NCBI GenBank assembly: GCA_024401645.1
Contig: JAKSKR010000024.1
Location: 1 to 43,617, forward strand
Direction of reading: 5' to 3'
DNA from: Paludibacteraceae bacterium
Lineage (GTDB): Bacteria > Bacteroidota > Bacteroidia > Bacteroidales > Paludibacteraceae
Length of the DNA stretch: 43,617 bases
Shown: in pieces, positions 25,460 through 35,700 of the stretch
Numbering within the stretch: position 1 is the first letter of the stretch
Layout of the letters: each line of letters begins with the position of its first letter
Translations under genes and position numbers: made by a program
Notes under the pieces: model-generated
Seen by the model: only the letters and a program-made list of their open reading frames with translations
What the model was told of the DNA's origin: nothing
Databases searched by the model: none

Positions 25460-27187
25460 ATGAAAAAAAGCTCATTTATTCCACTTCTCTTCGCAACAGG
25501 CCTAACGCTTATGCAAGCAGGCTGCGAAATGGAAGACTACAATCTTTCTGACATAGATACAGAAAACGCAGAACTAGTAACAGCTCTAGGAGCACCAATT
25601 GGCCGAAGCGCCATAACCATTTCGGACCTTTTGGAAAAACAGGACATCGATGGTCTGGGCTACGATTCAACCGGCCTCATAGTCTTCAGTTACGACACCA
25701 TTCAACGCCTTTCAATTGAAGGCATCAAGATTAACGGCTTTGAGCATTCCTTCGATGTTAGACCTTACGACTTGCTGGAAGAGGCGCTTGACGGCCTAGG
25801 CATTGACAAGCAACAGTTCAACGACATGGTTTTCGACAAGGAGATGAGAACCCTTGTCCCAATTATACCAGCCATTCACTTGCCATTCGACGCAAAGATT
25901 GCCGTTAGTGAACTGATTGCCGAATATGACCAACAACGCATAGACAGCATCATCTTAAAGAAGGCGCCTATACACGTAACCTTCGAGTCGAACATAGACG
26001 GTTTGCTAGAGAACGCCATGGCAACCATGGGCTTGAGAAGTGAGAACGGCGACATTATTGCCCCTACATTTGTTAAGGCAAACCAGCAACTCACCTTCGA
26101 GCCGGTTTATACCCTCATCGACATCTCGAACACCGACACCATCTACTTCGACGGCTACCTTACTGCCATTAAGGCCATGACACTAACCGTTGACAAGAAC
26201 AGCTACTTCACCATTAACATGTGGGCCGACGACGGTTCGTTCGAATTCAAGAAGGTTTGGGGTATCTTCAACGGTCTCGAAACCCAAAGAGGCTCTAACC
26301 TTATAGACATCGACATCTACAACAAGAACGAGAACGACATCAGCTACAACCTTCAGTTGGCAACCCCGAAGATTGACATTGAAGTCAACACCAACGTTGG
26401 TATTCCGTTCCGACTTGGCATTGACCGCTTAGAAGCAGCCAACAGTAACAAGTCGCTCCGCGCAAAATTCCGCGACGGAAGCTACAGCTACCTTGCCGAC
26501 CTTGGTTACAGCAAAAAGATGGGCGATGAAGTGAATGCCTTCAAGGAAACCTTCGACAAGACAAACGGTACAATTGACAACTTGTTGAACTTGTTGCCAA
26601 CCTCAATAGCCCTAGACTACAGCTACGCCATTGTTGACATGGACCTTGAAACAAAAGGCAACTACTTCGTTACCGACGATGCCTTCATTGACCTTAAGTG
26701 TTCGGTTGAATTGCCAGCACACTTGCGTACAGGTAGCTACATTGTTATGAGCGACACCATACGCAACATTAACCTAGGCGAGGAACTGGAAGACGAGACT
26801 TACAGTTTCGACAAGGCTAGCGTTACTGCCGAAGTGTTGAACAGCCTACCATTCAGCGCAAAAATCAAATTCATCTTCCAGAGAGAGGATTCCATTACAG
26901 GCAAAATTGTTGACATTCTTGACAAGAACATCGAAAAGGAAATCGTAGTAGATGGCGCAGCAGTTGACCCTGTAACCAAACGCGTCAGCAACGCTAAACG
27001 TTCTGATGTCAAACTAGAATTCACCGGCGACGATGTTCCAAGCTTGAAGAAGGCAAAACACATGCGCGTAATTTACAGTGTATTGGTACCTGAAGACCAA
27101 CCGGAAGTAAAAGTCTGCAAAGACAATGCGCTTAACGTCAACCTTAAGGCGTTTGTTAAAGGACGCGTATTCATTAACAAACTGTAA
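25460..27187 (+). CDS. large envelope lipoprotein of unknown function
   Basis: The 575-residue protein starts with a lipoprotein signal peptide whose lipobox MQAGC makes C22 the lipidated residue; the next residues, EMED, are acidic. In Bacteroidetes acidic residues just after the cysteine favour surface export of lipoproteins. The mature part is beta-rich with repeated segments resembling LEA/WHy-like beta sandwiches (for example VDLDIYNKNENDISYNLQL-like text near residue 285-300, read as IDIDIYNKNENDISYN), but I do not recognise a named family. It lies 13 bases before the DUF5723-OmpA gene and is surely co-transcribed, which suggests a joint envelope role. Confidence 0.85.
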   Translation: MKKSSFIPLLFATGLTLMQAGCEMEDYNLSDIDTENAELVTALGAPIGRSAITISDLLEKQDIDGLGYDSTGLIVFSYDTIQRLSIEGIKINGFEHSFDVRPYDLLEEALDGLGIDKQQFNDMVFDKEMRTLVPIIPAIHLPFDAKIAVSELIAEYDQQRIDSIILKKAPIHVTFESNIDGLLENAMATMGLRSENGDIIAPTFVKANQQLTFEPVYTLIDISNTDTIYFDGYLTAIKAMTLTVDKNSYFTINMWADDGSFEFKKVWGIFNGLETQRGSNLIDIDIYNKNENDISYNLQLATPKIDIEVNTNVGIPFRLGIDRLEAANSNKSLRAKFRDGSYSYLADLGYSKKMGDEVNAFKETFDKTNGTIDNLLNLLPTSIALDYSYAIVDMDLETKGNYFVTDDAFIDLKCSVELPAHLRTGSYIVMSDTIRNINLGEELEDETYSFDKASVTAEVLNSLPFSAKIKFIFQREDSITGKIVDILDKNIEKEIVVDGAAVDPVTKRVSNAKRSDVKLEFTGDDVPSLKKAKHMRVIYSVLVPEDQPEVKVCKDNALNVNLKAFVKGRVFINKL

Positions 27188-27200
27188 GCCCTGAAACACG

Positions 27201-29546
27201 ATGAAAAAATTTGATTCAAATCTGCATAAGAAAGTAGCTGCCATTGCAGCCGCTACCCTGTTTATTGGCAACGCAAGTGCACAGACCAGCTCGCTCTACT
27301 TCATGAAGTGGAACCCACAGCAGCACCTGCTAAACCCTGCCTTCCAGCCAAAAGGCAAGTTTTACTTTGGCCTACCAGCATTCTCGTACATGGGATTCAA
27401 TGCAGGTAACAGCGACTTGGTATTAACCGACATTATACAAAACATTACCGTAAACGGCGAAAAGAAAACCGTTCTTTTCATTGACCACAATGCCCGCAGC
27501 GGAAGTGTAGACGACTACCTTGACGCATTGAGCGACGGAACCCGCGTCTTTTACGAACACCGCATCAACCTGTTGAACTGCGGCTTCAAGACAAAGCTCG
27601 GATTCTTCACCCTCGACGTTTCAAACCGTGCCAACACCAGCGTCCTCATTCCAAAGGCACTCAGCATACTTGCCCTAAAGGGCATGAACGAGGGCGAGAC
27701 CTTTATTATTGACGGCAAAGACCTTGCTGCAGATGCTACCGTATTCTCGCAGTTGGCCCTTGGTTTGAGCAAGCCTATCAACGACGACCTCACCGTTGGT
27801 GCAAAGCTAAAATTCCTCTATGGACATGGCGACCTACACACCAACTTCCGAGACATGAGAATAACCGGCAACGAAAATGAATGGGCTATTAGGGGCGATG
27901 CCGACATTATGGCTGCCCTTCCTGGCTTAACCATTAAGGAAAAGGAAGATGGGCAGATTGACAACTTGGATGTAGACATTGACGACGACAACATTGCCGA
28001 TGTTGCAAAACCCCAAGGCAAGGGTTTTGCCATTGACCTTGGTGCCACTTACAAGATAAATCCTAACATCACCGTAAGTGCCAGCGTTATCGACCTCGGC
28101 CTCATACGTTGGAACAAGAATCTGCACAAGATTAGAAAAGTCAACGACTTTGTTTGGGATGGTATTGAATACGACATCAACGACGACACCACCAACTATG
28201 GCAAGGAGTACGAAGAGATGTTCGAAGCCATGTTCCGCCAAGACGGCAATGCCAAAGCCTACAACACGTGGTTGAACACCAAGATCTTTTTAGGAGGTGA
28301 ATACAGTTTCTGGAAAGACCGTTTGGGCTTGGGCCTTTTAGGTCGTGGCGAAGTTTACCAGGGCAAGTTCTACGGCAACGGTGTTGCCAGTGCCAACTTC
28401 CGTCCTTGGCGCCAGTTCTCTGCCAGCGTTACTTACGGATTGTTCGACGGTCACTGGAACAACCTGGGAGCCGGCATCAACATCAATGCAGGTCCAATCA
28501 ACATGTTCCTCAATGCCGAGCACATTCCTTTGAAGTATGCAAAAGACGATGCTCTCATCATTCCATCTCACACCAACCAGTTCGAGCTCTGCATGGGTGC
28601 CAACATCTACATTGGCTACAGCAAGAAGAGAGAATTAAAGGAGATGAACAACATTGAAGGACTCATCGACACTATTAGCGTTGCAGCCGATTCTTCTATT
28701 GCCGTACTTGAAACTGCTGATGAACCAAACAATGCAAACGAAGGCGATGTTTGGGTTGAAGATCCACAAAATGAGCTACCTGAAGCTACCAAAATGGAAG
28801 AGCCTAAAGCAGAAGAAGTCAAGGCAACCGTTAAGGAAGAGATCAAGGAAGTAAAAGAAGACGCCAATACCGCAGCCAAGAAGGCTGAACAAGAGGCTGC
28901 AAAGAAAGCCGAGGAAGCAAAGGCTGAAGCCGTTAAGAAAGAGCAGGAAGCGAAGGCCGCTGCCATGAAGGCTGAACAAGAAGCTGCAAAGAAAGCCGAA
29001 GAAGCAAAGGCTGAAGCTGCCAAGAAAGAGCAGGAAGCGAAGGCCGCAGCCATGAAGGCTGAACAAGAAGCTGCAAAGAAAGCCGAAGAAGCAAAGGCTG
29101 AAGTTACGGTCGCAACAGAAGATGTTTTGAAAACTGTAGAAGAGAGCGAAACCTCTTTAGCAAGCAACGGCGAGCCTACAGAAATTGCAGCTTCAAACTT
29201 AACACCAGCTCAAACGGCAGTTAAGAAGGAGGCAGTTGCAAAGATCAAGTTCTTGAAAGACCCTAGCACCATTGCCCTCGACCCTTCATGCTACCCTGCA
29301 CTTGACAAGTTGGTTGAAGAATTGAACAGCAATCCAAACTTGACCATCGGCATCTACAGCCACTCATCACTTGTTAAGAATAAGAACTACACTTACTTCT
29401 TGACCGAAGAACGTGCCAACGTTGTTCGTGGTTACTTGGTAGACAAGGGCATTGACTATAGCCGCATAAAGACCGTAGGTATGGGTAATGACCAACCAAA
29501 TCCGTTTGGCGACAACACCCGCACCGAAATCAAGTTCTTCCGTTAA
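27201..29546 (+). CDS. DUF5723 outer-membrane protein with TolA-like stalk and OmpA-like C-terminal domain
   Basis: A signal peptide (cleavage near NASAQT, residue 27) precedes a DUF5723 region of about 450 residues, recognisable from SLYFMKWNPQQHLLNPAFQP, and probably an outer-membrane barrel. Residues about 520-640 are a charged Ala/Lys/Glu linker with 29-residue repeats like the helical stalk of TolA. The last 110 residues are OmpA-like (IKFLKDPSTIALDP, EERANVVRGYLVDKGI, VGMGNDQP). In OmpA domains an Asp and an Arg bind diaminopimelate; here the Asp position reads H721 and the Arg is kept as R738. It follows the lipoprotein gene and ends at a terminator. A barrel-stalk-peptidoglycan anchor is inferred. 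Confidence 0.85.
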   Translation: MKKFDSNLHKKVAAIAAATLFIGNASAQTSSLYFMKWNPQQHLLNPAFQPKGKFYFGLPAFSYMGFNAGNSDLVLTDIIQNITVNGEKKTVLFIDHNARSGSVDDYLDALSDGTRVFYEHRINLLNCGFKTKLGFFTLDVSNRANTSVLIPKALSILALKGMNEGETFIIDGKDLAADATVFSQLALGLSKPINDDLTVGAKLKFLYGHGDLHTNFRDMRITGNENEWAIRGDADIMAALPGLTIKEKEDGQIDNLDVDIDDDNIADVAKPQGKGFAIDLGATYKINPNITVSASVIDLGLIRWNKNLHKIRKVNDFVWDGIEYDINDDTTNYGKEYEEMFEAMFRQDGNAKAYNTWLNTKIFLGGEYSFWKDRLGLGLLGRGEVYQGKFYGNGVASANFRPWRQFSASVTYGLFDGHWNNLGAGININAGPINMFLNAEHIPLKYAKDDALIIPSHTNQFELCMGANIYIGYSKKRELKEMNNIEGLIDTISVAADSSIAVLETADEPNNANEGDVWVEDPQNELPEATKMEEPKAEEVKATVKEEIKEVKEDANTAAKKAEQEAAKKAEEAKAEAVKKEQEAKAAAMKAEQEAAKKAEEAKAEAAKKEQEAKAAAMKAEQEAAKKAEEAKAEVTVATEDVLKTVEESETSLASNGEPTEIAASNLTPAQTAVKKEAVAKIKFLKDPSTIALDPSCYPALDKLVEELNSNPNLTIGIYSHSSLVKNKNYTYFLTEERANVVRGYLVDKGIDYSRIKTVGMGNDQPNPFGDNTRTEIKFFR
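28884..29102 (+). repeat. 87-bp in-frame tandem repeat, 2.5 copies
   Basis: Units start at 28884, 28971 and 29058 (29 codons each; the last is half a unit). Each encodes AEQEAAKKAEEAKAE and continues KKEQEAKAAAMK. The copies are nearly identical in DNA, so unit number could vary by recombination. It forms the charged helical stalk of the DUF5723-OmpA protein. Confidence 0.9.
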
Positions 29547-29569
29547 CCGAGATTTATTAACCCAACAAT

Positions 29570-29605
29570 AAGAAGGCATCTGCAACAAAACGCAGATGCC
29601 TTCTT
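29570..29605 (+). terminator. terminator after the DUF5723-OmpA gene
   Basis: A 14-bp stem (29570-29583 with 29592-29605) encloses an 8-base loop. The right arm ends in TTCTTTG. It lies 23 bases after the stop codon. Confidence 0.85.
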
Positions 29606-29838
29606 TGTTAGTTATACTGTGGTTTTCATCCGAAACGCCTATTTTGCGCTCTGATGGTAAACCATAAAGAATTTATTTTGAGTTTAAGATATAGAACAGG
29701 ACAGCTGTGAAGTTGGCCTGTTTTTTTGTGGTAATGATATAGGACTTGTCCCATAACATTACCTTTAAAGTTATATAATTTCTTGTATGTTAAATCTCTG
29801 TTTCCGTTGTCAAACAATATATAAAATCGATACTCGCA
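29606..29838. other. intergenic region between two converging genes
   Basis: No convincing gene. A weak hairpin AACAGG (29695-29700) with CCTGTT (29717-29722) is followed by a run of T and could be a terminator on the plus strand. I see nothing else. Confidence 0.4.
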
Positions 29839-30510
29839 CTATACATCCATCATGTCAGGTTCTTCTATAATATCTATTCCTGTCACTTTTGCTTTCTTTA
29901 GCATAGTGGCTAATTTTTCAGATATGTAGGCAAAGCGAATATCCAGTTTTGAAAAATAGAGCATGTCAAAATTACTTATGTTACTTACTTTAAGAATATC
30001 AAGTACCACGTAACTTTCATGTTTAAGTTCCAAATTCTTCTCTTGATAATCGTTAAGATCTTTTACCTGAATGATGGATTCACTCTTAATGTCAGAACTT
30101 TTTAATGAAAACACTGACTTTCTGAAAACTGACTTTTCAAAATCAATCATTTGGTAGTCGTTAGAAATCAAGTGCAGCCAATAATATGGCAGAATATGTC
30201 CATCATGATCCAATAAAGAAGCTTCGTAATAGCGATGCTCAGGAAGATTGCACTGATCAAAAATGTTTTTCACTTTTTCATTGATCAAAAAGCCTTTCGC
30301 TGATATATTATCAGGCTTGACAACGTCTGTAAGTTTGGCTTTTTCCTCAAGTTCGAATCTCAAATCTGGCACAAAGGATGGAAATACATCATAGTCCAAA
30401 TGGACCCTGGAATTGGGACCATCTATATCGTATCCATCAACAAAACCTTTTGTTTGGAACTGAATTCCAACTTGTTTGCGAGTAATTGCATTTTTTAACT
30501 TAAAATACAT
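29839..30510 (-). CDS. Imm11/DUF1629-like putative immunity protein
   Basis: The 223-residue protein resembles the Imm11 (DUF1629) group: a central ILPYYWLHLIS followed by an acidic MIDFEKSVF, then a C-terminal MLYFSKLDIRFAYISEKLA and KKAKVTGIDII, which match the usual final part (a lysine-bearing 'seq-elt' region and GLTGIEFI-type ending). Imm11 proteins neutralise polymorphic toxins delivered between cells. No toxin gene lies beside it, so it would be an orphan immunity gene. The assignment is from remembered motif patterns and is not certain. There is no signal peptide, so it is probably cytoplasmic. Confidence 0.5.
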   Translation of the reverse strand: MYFKLKNAITRKQVGIQFQTKGFVDGYDIDGPNSRVHLDYDVFPSFVPDLRFELEEKAKLTDVVKPDNISAKGFLINEKVKNIFDQCNLPEHRYYEASLLDHDGHILPYYWLHLISNDYQMIDFEKSVFRKSVFSLKSSDIKSESIIQVKDLNDYQEKNLELKHESYVVLDILKVSNISNFDMLYFSKLDIRFAYISEKLATMLKKAKVTGIDIIEEPDMMDV

Positions 30511-30568
30511 GTTTATTCAATTGAATCAATTTTACCTGAACATGACTCTATTTTTGGGACAATGGACG

Positions 30569-31282
30569 CTATCTCAAAACCGCACGAACGCTTCGTCCGA
30601 TGCTGCGGGTGTCGTTGAGCCAGTAGATGTCGCCATCGTTGAAGTAGAGGAAGTATGCGATGAGCGAGTTGTACTCGACGAGCGAAGACGACCAGTAGAA
30701 GCCGTAGTCGCCGGCGAAGTTGAGGCCCGCATCGAAACGGTAGCCGGCGGCGGGCAGGAATATGGTGGAGCCGTTAGATTTAGAGGTGCCCAAGCGGCCG
30801 TTCACGCCACTGCCGTTGAAGTCCTCAACCCACTTCCAGTCACAACCCTCAAGCAACTCTTGTATTTCTTCCTCTGTCGGCATCCTCCACGCACTGCCCC
30901 AGTTCGCGGTCGCTGCGTCGTCCTCCGCATCCAGCACCGTCTTGTTGTCTAAGGTGCCATAGTCGCTGTCGGTGCAGTATTTGGTCATGCTTCTAGAACT
31001 GCCCTTGCACCACTTGTAGGTGCTCCAGCTGTAGTCCTCCTTCGGCTCTGTCTCGCCCCATGCGAAGTAGTCGCCGTATTCGGTCGGCTTGGTGGCGCCT
31101 ACGTTGTAGGTCGCCCACTTGGTGCCGCTTGGCAAACCGAGGTCCACATAGGTGTGTCCTGCGATTTGACCGCTAATGGTTACAATACTCTTTCCATTAG
31201 AAGAAAATTTCTTCTTTGAAGAGCATCCGGTTCCGCAAAACATCATCACCAACGCCATCAGCGCGTATATCATCTTTCTCAT
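30569..31282 (-). CDS. FISUMP-domain lipoprotein
   Basis: I chose the ATG at 31282, giving 237 residues, because a perfect promoter lies just upstream (31302-31331) and because it starts a lipoprotein signal peptide with lipobox CGTGC (C20). The mature part is a FISUMP domain (Fibrobacter succinogenes major paralogous domain): YVDLGLPSGTKWATYNVGA, YFAWGETEPKEDYSW, WRMPTEEEIQELL and FYWSSSLVEYNSLIAY are typical. The domain is common in Bacteroidetes surface proteins; its function is unknown. A longer upstream frame to 31324 is probably not used. It is monocistronic, 58 bases before the Imm11-like gene on the same strand. Confidence 0.85.
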   Translation of the reverse strand: MRKMIYALMALVMMFCGTGCSSKKKFSSNGKSIVTISGQIAGHTYVDLGLPSGTKWATYNVGATKPTEYGDYFAWGETEPKEDYSWSTYKWCKGSSRSMTKYCTDSDYGTLDNKTVLDAEDDAATANWGSAWRMPTEEEIQELLEGCDWKWVEDFNGSGVNGRLGTSKSNGSTIFLPAAGYRFDAGLNFAGDYGFYWSSSLVEYNSLIAYFLYFNDGDIYWLNDTRSIGRSVRAVLR

Positions 31283-31301
31283 ATTGTATGTCTTTTTTTT
31301 G

Positions 31302-31331
31302 CAAAAATAATCGGAATTATACAATTAACAA
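31302..31331 (-). promoter_or_regulatory. promoter of the FISUMP lipoprotein gene
   Basis: On the minus strand TTG (31331-31329) is followed by 19 bases and TATTTTTG (31309-31302), a full match to the Bacteroidetes consensus. Transcription would begin near 31297, giving a leader of about 15 nt before the ATG at 31282. Confidence 0.7.
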
Positions 31332-31373
31332 TATTCACTGTAGGCTCTTTCCGTCTATCTTGTTGTCAAGTCT

Positions 31374-31889
31374 ATGGTCACAAATGCGGAAATGGTGATA
31401 TATTTGCAAACCAACGGTTTCAACAGCTTATATAAGATGGATATTACGGATTTGGAAGATGTTTTTAGGGAACGCCCGGAACTGGGGCGTCAGGTTTCCG
31501 ATGTTTACGCATCCCTGTATAGGCTAGGAGGGAGGATCCCGTCATTCAAGGAACTCGACGAGCTTGCCAAACTCATCGACTTTGTAGTGCTTGAAATAGA
31601 CCGCATAAAGGTTGGAGCGGCTTCGGAAATGCTGGCGGACTTCCATACGGTCATCTGCCGATGGACGATCCGAACCAACAAGCAGAAAATCCTCTCAAGT
31701 CTTAAGGAACATACACCCGGCGACGGGATGGGAAGCATCCTGCTCATGGACGCCACCTACAACTATTCAATGCAGCTGGCTGAAAGGGATTCAGACGTAG
31801 ATTTCTTGCTCGACCTCCTATTGGTTTGTAAGTGGGAAACTGCAAAGAAGGGTATCAAGCAGCTGATTAGCCGGTTCACAGGCAAGTAA
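31374..31889 (+). CDS. hypothetical cytoplasmic protein, 171 residues
   Basis: I do not recognise this protein. It is mainly helical and acidic, without signal peptide or membrane segment; landmarks are YKMDITDLEDVFRERPEL, VYASLYRLGGRIPSF and a C-terminal KWETAKKGIKQLISRF. An ATG at 31392 is an alternative start. It has no clear promoter: TATCTTGT at 31356-31363 deviates from consensus. It is separated from the next lipoprotein gene by 43 bases, so they may be co-transcribed. Base composition looks like that of neighbouring genes. Reality of the gene rests on length and codon use. Confidence 0.6.
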   Translation: MVTNAEMVIYLQTNGFNSLYKMDITDLEDVFRERPELGRQVSDVYASLYRLGGRIPSFKELDELAKLIDFVVLEIDRIKVGAASEMLADFHTVICRWTIRTNKQKILSSLKEHTPGDGMGSILLMDATYNYSMQLAERDSDVDFLLDLLLVCKWETAKKGIKQLISRFTGK

Positions 31890-31932
31890 CTTAATCCTAG
31901 TATCAAATTTCATCACTTATCAAGCAGAAAAA

Positions 31933-32460
31933 ATGTTTAGCCACAAGAAATCATTCTCAAACATAGTATTATTTTTGTCGGTAATTTCCAGCATCTGTAG
32001 TCTCTTCGGATGTTCAAATTCCATATTCACAAATAAATCAACAACCATGGCAGCAGACGCAAAAGGGCGAAAGCTCATCTCCTACAGTTACCAGTTAAAA
32101 GCAAAATCGGTAATGCCCGTTGAACAATTCACTGTGGAAAAAACGGACAGCAACACCTGCAGAGTAATCTTTGTGAAAGATTTCGATAGGGCGTCTCTGA
32201 ATCTGATATCAGACACCATAGAGGTTGACATCGCCCTGTTTGACAAAATCGAGGAAATTGTGAAACAGCACGAAATGTATGCTTATAAACCATCGTACAC
32301 CCCAAAAGAACTCATATTGGACGGTGAAAGATGGAAAATGAGTTTGAATTACGATGGGGTGCTTTACCAGTCAACAGGTGAAAACGCTTACCCAAACGAC
32401 AATGGCATGAAACTCATCACTGACCTGGTGCACCAAGCATTAGAAAGTGCAAAGCGATGA
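31933..32460 (+). CDS. small lipoprotein of unknown function
   Basis: The 175-residue protein has a basic start, a hydrophobic stretch and the lipobox SLFGC with C27 as the lipidation site, followed by SNS. The mature part is a mixed alpha/beta domain (KLISYSYQLKAKSVMP, CRVIFVKDFDRASLNLI, WKMSLNYDGVLYQSTGENA) that I cannot assign. The start is supported by the signal peptide. It could share a transcript with the gene 43 bases upstream. It is followed by a 333-base gene-free stretch. Confidence 0.75.
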   Translation: MFSHKKSFSNIVLFLSVISSICSLFGCSNSIFTNKSTTMAADAKGRKLISYSYQLKAKSVMPVEQFTVEKTDSNTCRVIFVKDFDRASLNLISDTIEVDIALFDKIEEIVKQHEMYAYKPSYTPKELILDGERWKMSLNYDGVLYQSTGENAYPNDNGMKLITDLVHQALESAKR

Positions 32461-32793
32461 TTATTGTGCGGTTACAGGTTCTTTATATCCGTCTATTTAA
32501 TTTTTGCAACCATCCAATAAATTTGTATTATTCGTAAAAATTCGTTGGCAAAAGAAATGTGCCAACTTGTATATAGACACCTAAAAAAAATAATCAGCTT
32601 CTTTACTATTTCAACGTATAGACAATATGACGACAAATAGTTCCAAATAGACCTTTGCCAATTAAATCTGTCATCACCCAGCGCTATAAATACAACACGA
32701 AATTTGGCACATTTGCACTATTTAATGTATTTTTGGGAAAAGTAGGTTTGAAGAACTAACATAGCACTAAACTAACAAATATTTTTTCGGTTA
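32461..32793. other. gene-free leader region of the hybrid two-component regulator gene
   Basis: This AT-rich stretch has no open frame of note. It contains TTTG (32703-32706) then 21 bases and TATTTTTG (32728-32735), a complete Bacteroidetes promoter, about 58 bases before the start at 32794. A second TTTG (32712-32715) would be too close. I see no other structure. Confidence 0.6.
32703..32735 (+). promoter_or_regulatory. promoter of the hybrid two-component regulator gene
   Basis: TTTG and TATTTTTG (perfect TAnnTTTG) with a 21-base spacer. Predicted transcription start is near 32741, giving a leader of about 53 nt. Confidence 0.65.
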
Positions 32794-35700
32794 ATGAGAT
32801 TTGTATCAACCAGAGGAGTATTACTATCATTTCTACTCACTCTCATATTAATATTCAATGCTACTGCCAGCACCGAGTATGCCCACTTTGTGCACTACGG
32901 TTCGAACGAAGGCCTCATATCAAACAAGGTATGGTGCCTAGAAACCGACCCAAACGGACACTTGTGGATAGCGACCGACTTCGGTCTTGACCGTTTTAAC
33001 GGCAAAACCTTTAAGCATTTCCTCAAAAAAGATTATCCATCGCTTAATCACGAATCGGTACACGGCATAAAGTATTCGGCAGACCAAAAGCTGATAATAA
33101 CAGGCATGCATGGCATGTTGTACGAATTCGACATTAAGGGCGACACCTTCACACACATCATCCCCAATGGCGAACACCAGACCACAGTCAACTGCATATA
33201 CATTGCGCCCGACAGTTCACGCTACATGCTGACCAGCCACCGCGGAGTCTTCAAATACAACAAACAGACCAAGAAATACGAGCACATCCGCACCAACGTA
33301 GACGGTGTGGAGAACGGTTTCCTTTCGTCGATGTATATCGACCCCAAGGGCAACATCTGGTTGGGTACGGTCGGGCAAGTCTTCGTGCTCAATTCTAAAT
33401 GGGAACACCTGTTTACCTTTAGGCATCCACAAGGCAAAGGTGGCGCCATTACACTCATTAAAGAAGTCAGCGAGAACGAGGTGGCCGTCACCTCGTACAC
33501 CGACGAAATTTGGTTCTTCAACATTCAACAAGAAGATTTCTCACAACCACGCATCTTGCAACTGCCTTTCAACAATGCCGTAGGACTCTTGCTTGACCAC
33601 AGCGGACGCTGCTGGATTTCGACCGACGGTGACGGATTGTGGTACACCACCAACATACGCAGTCCGCATCCCAACTTTACCGACGTAAAGCCCTTCAATG
33701 CCAACAACAACGAAATTGCGAAAATATATTCCATGACGGAAGATGCCCAAGGTAACATTTGGGTGGGCACCTACAATACAGGAATATGGGGCTACATGAA
33801 ACAACAGAGCAGCTTGGTTTACTTTTCGAGCCAAAAAGGATTACCAACGTCGGTCTGCACCGGTTTCTATACCGACAAGAACGACAACCTTTGGGTTTCT
33901 ACCGACGGCAACGGACTCTTTGAAATTGTGGGTGACTTCCAACAGATTAAGCGCCACAACCTTGAATGCCAGAACCTCGTTTCAATGAAAAAAGCCAGTG
34001 AAGACGACGTGCTGATAGGCACCTGGGGCAAGGGTGTCTTAAACTACAACCTAAAAACACAAAAGTCTAGCCGACTGACCTACGGCTCCATTGGAAAGGG
34101 AAACGACTGCATGTGCCACGCCGACATTATGGACAACGACGAATACTGGGTGTGCAGCGGTGGCGATGGCATCTACTGCAAACGCGACCAGCAATGGGAG
34201 CGCTTCTTGCTAAAGGACAGCACCCTGGGCTACCCCGAAATGTGGTCGAAAAAAGTGGTTGATGGTAAGAATGGAAACCGATGGATATTGACAACGAACG
34301 CCATTTGGCTAACAGACAACAAAAAGGACCCTTCCTTAAAAAGAATTGCAGCCAAACCAAACGAAACGCCCTACTACATTAACGACGCCCTGGTTCTAGA
34401 AAACGACAACCTGCTGGTGGCAACCGCAAAGAACATAATTGTGGTAAAGGCCGATGGTTCTGCAGTCGACACCCTCTCATACCTGCCAAACGCCGTTTAC
34501 AACATAGTGCAGACCGGCAAGGACGGAAAGATTTGGGCTGCCAGCAGCGAAGGCGTCATTACCATTGACTTGGCAAAAAACACCTTTAAGAAGATGGCAG
34601 GCAACACCACAAAGAATGCCCGCTACGAGTTCTTCCCTCAAGCCGGCTACCGCGACAACAAGGGCAGGCTTTTCTTCGGTACCAACAACGGTTTCTTCTG
34701 CTACAATGTTGACGGCGTGCACGAAGCCAAACCAATATCTACCCTTGCCTTCTCCGACATCTACATTAACAGTGCAAAGGTAAAGCCCTACACCAGCATA
34801 TTGGAAGAGGGGCCAATATCGGCACTAAAAACCATTGAGTTGCCGCACGACAAGACCAACATCAGTTTAGACATTGACGTTGTAGACTTCGACGACCTTA
34901 ACAAGGCCATCTGCCGCTACAAGTTGAAGGGACTAAACGATGTTTGGAATACCATTAACGATGAACAGCAAATAACATTCAGTTATCTGCCTAAAGGCGA
35001 ATACACCTTGATAGTGGAAGCTTTCCGCAACAATTCGAGCGAAGAAAAAGCCAGCATCTCACTAAACATAAAGGTTCTGCCCCCATGGTGGGACACCTGG
35101 TTGTGCAAAATTCTCTTCCTTATAGGTTGCATCGGTCTTATTGGCTACATCATCTGGCAACGCATGAAACGCATGAAAGAGGTGCATGAACTGCTTACAA
35201 AAACCGTAGACGAACGCACCCGCGACCTGAAAAATGCACTTGCAGAAAAGAACCGCCTCATTTCGGTAATTGCACACGACTTGAAGAACCCCATGTTTGC
35301 CATTGTTGGCGCATTGGGCAACTGGATAAGCAAGAACAAGTATGCAGCAAACGATGCGAAAAAGATAGAAGAAATCTACAACTCGGCATCGCTGCTTCAA
35401 AACGAGATGCAGAACCTGCTCGACTGGGTTCAGGCCGACAAGGACGACCTTGCCTGGCACCCCGAACCAACCAACACGTCGGTAATAGTCAACAACGTGG
35501 CAAAGCTATTGAGCAAACAAGTTCAAATGAAAGGCATAACCCTTAAAACGAATCAAATGCTTGGCAAGCTCGTTATTGCCGACAAGCGCTCGCTTGAAGT
35601 GGTTGTGCGCAACCTTGTCAGCAACAGCATTAAGTTCACCCCTAGGGGCGGTTACGTTGAAATTGTGACCAAGGAAGTTGACGGCAAGGCACACATTGCC

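Noticed and set aside
30476..30952. Plus-strand open frame overlapping the Imm11-like and FISUMP genes
   Set aside because: It is the complement of the FISUMP lipoprotein coding region, with biased composition and no domain.
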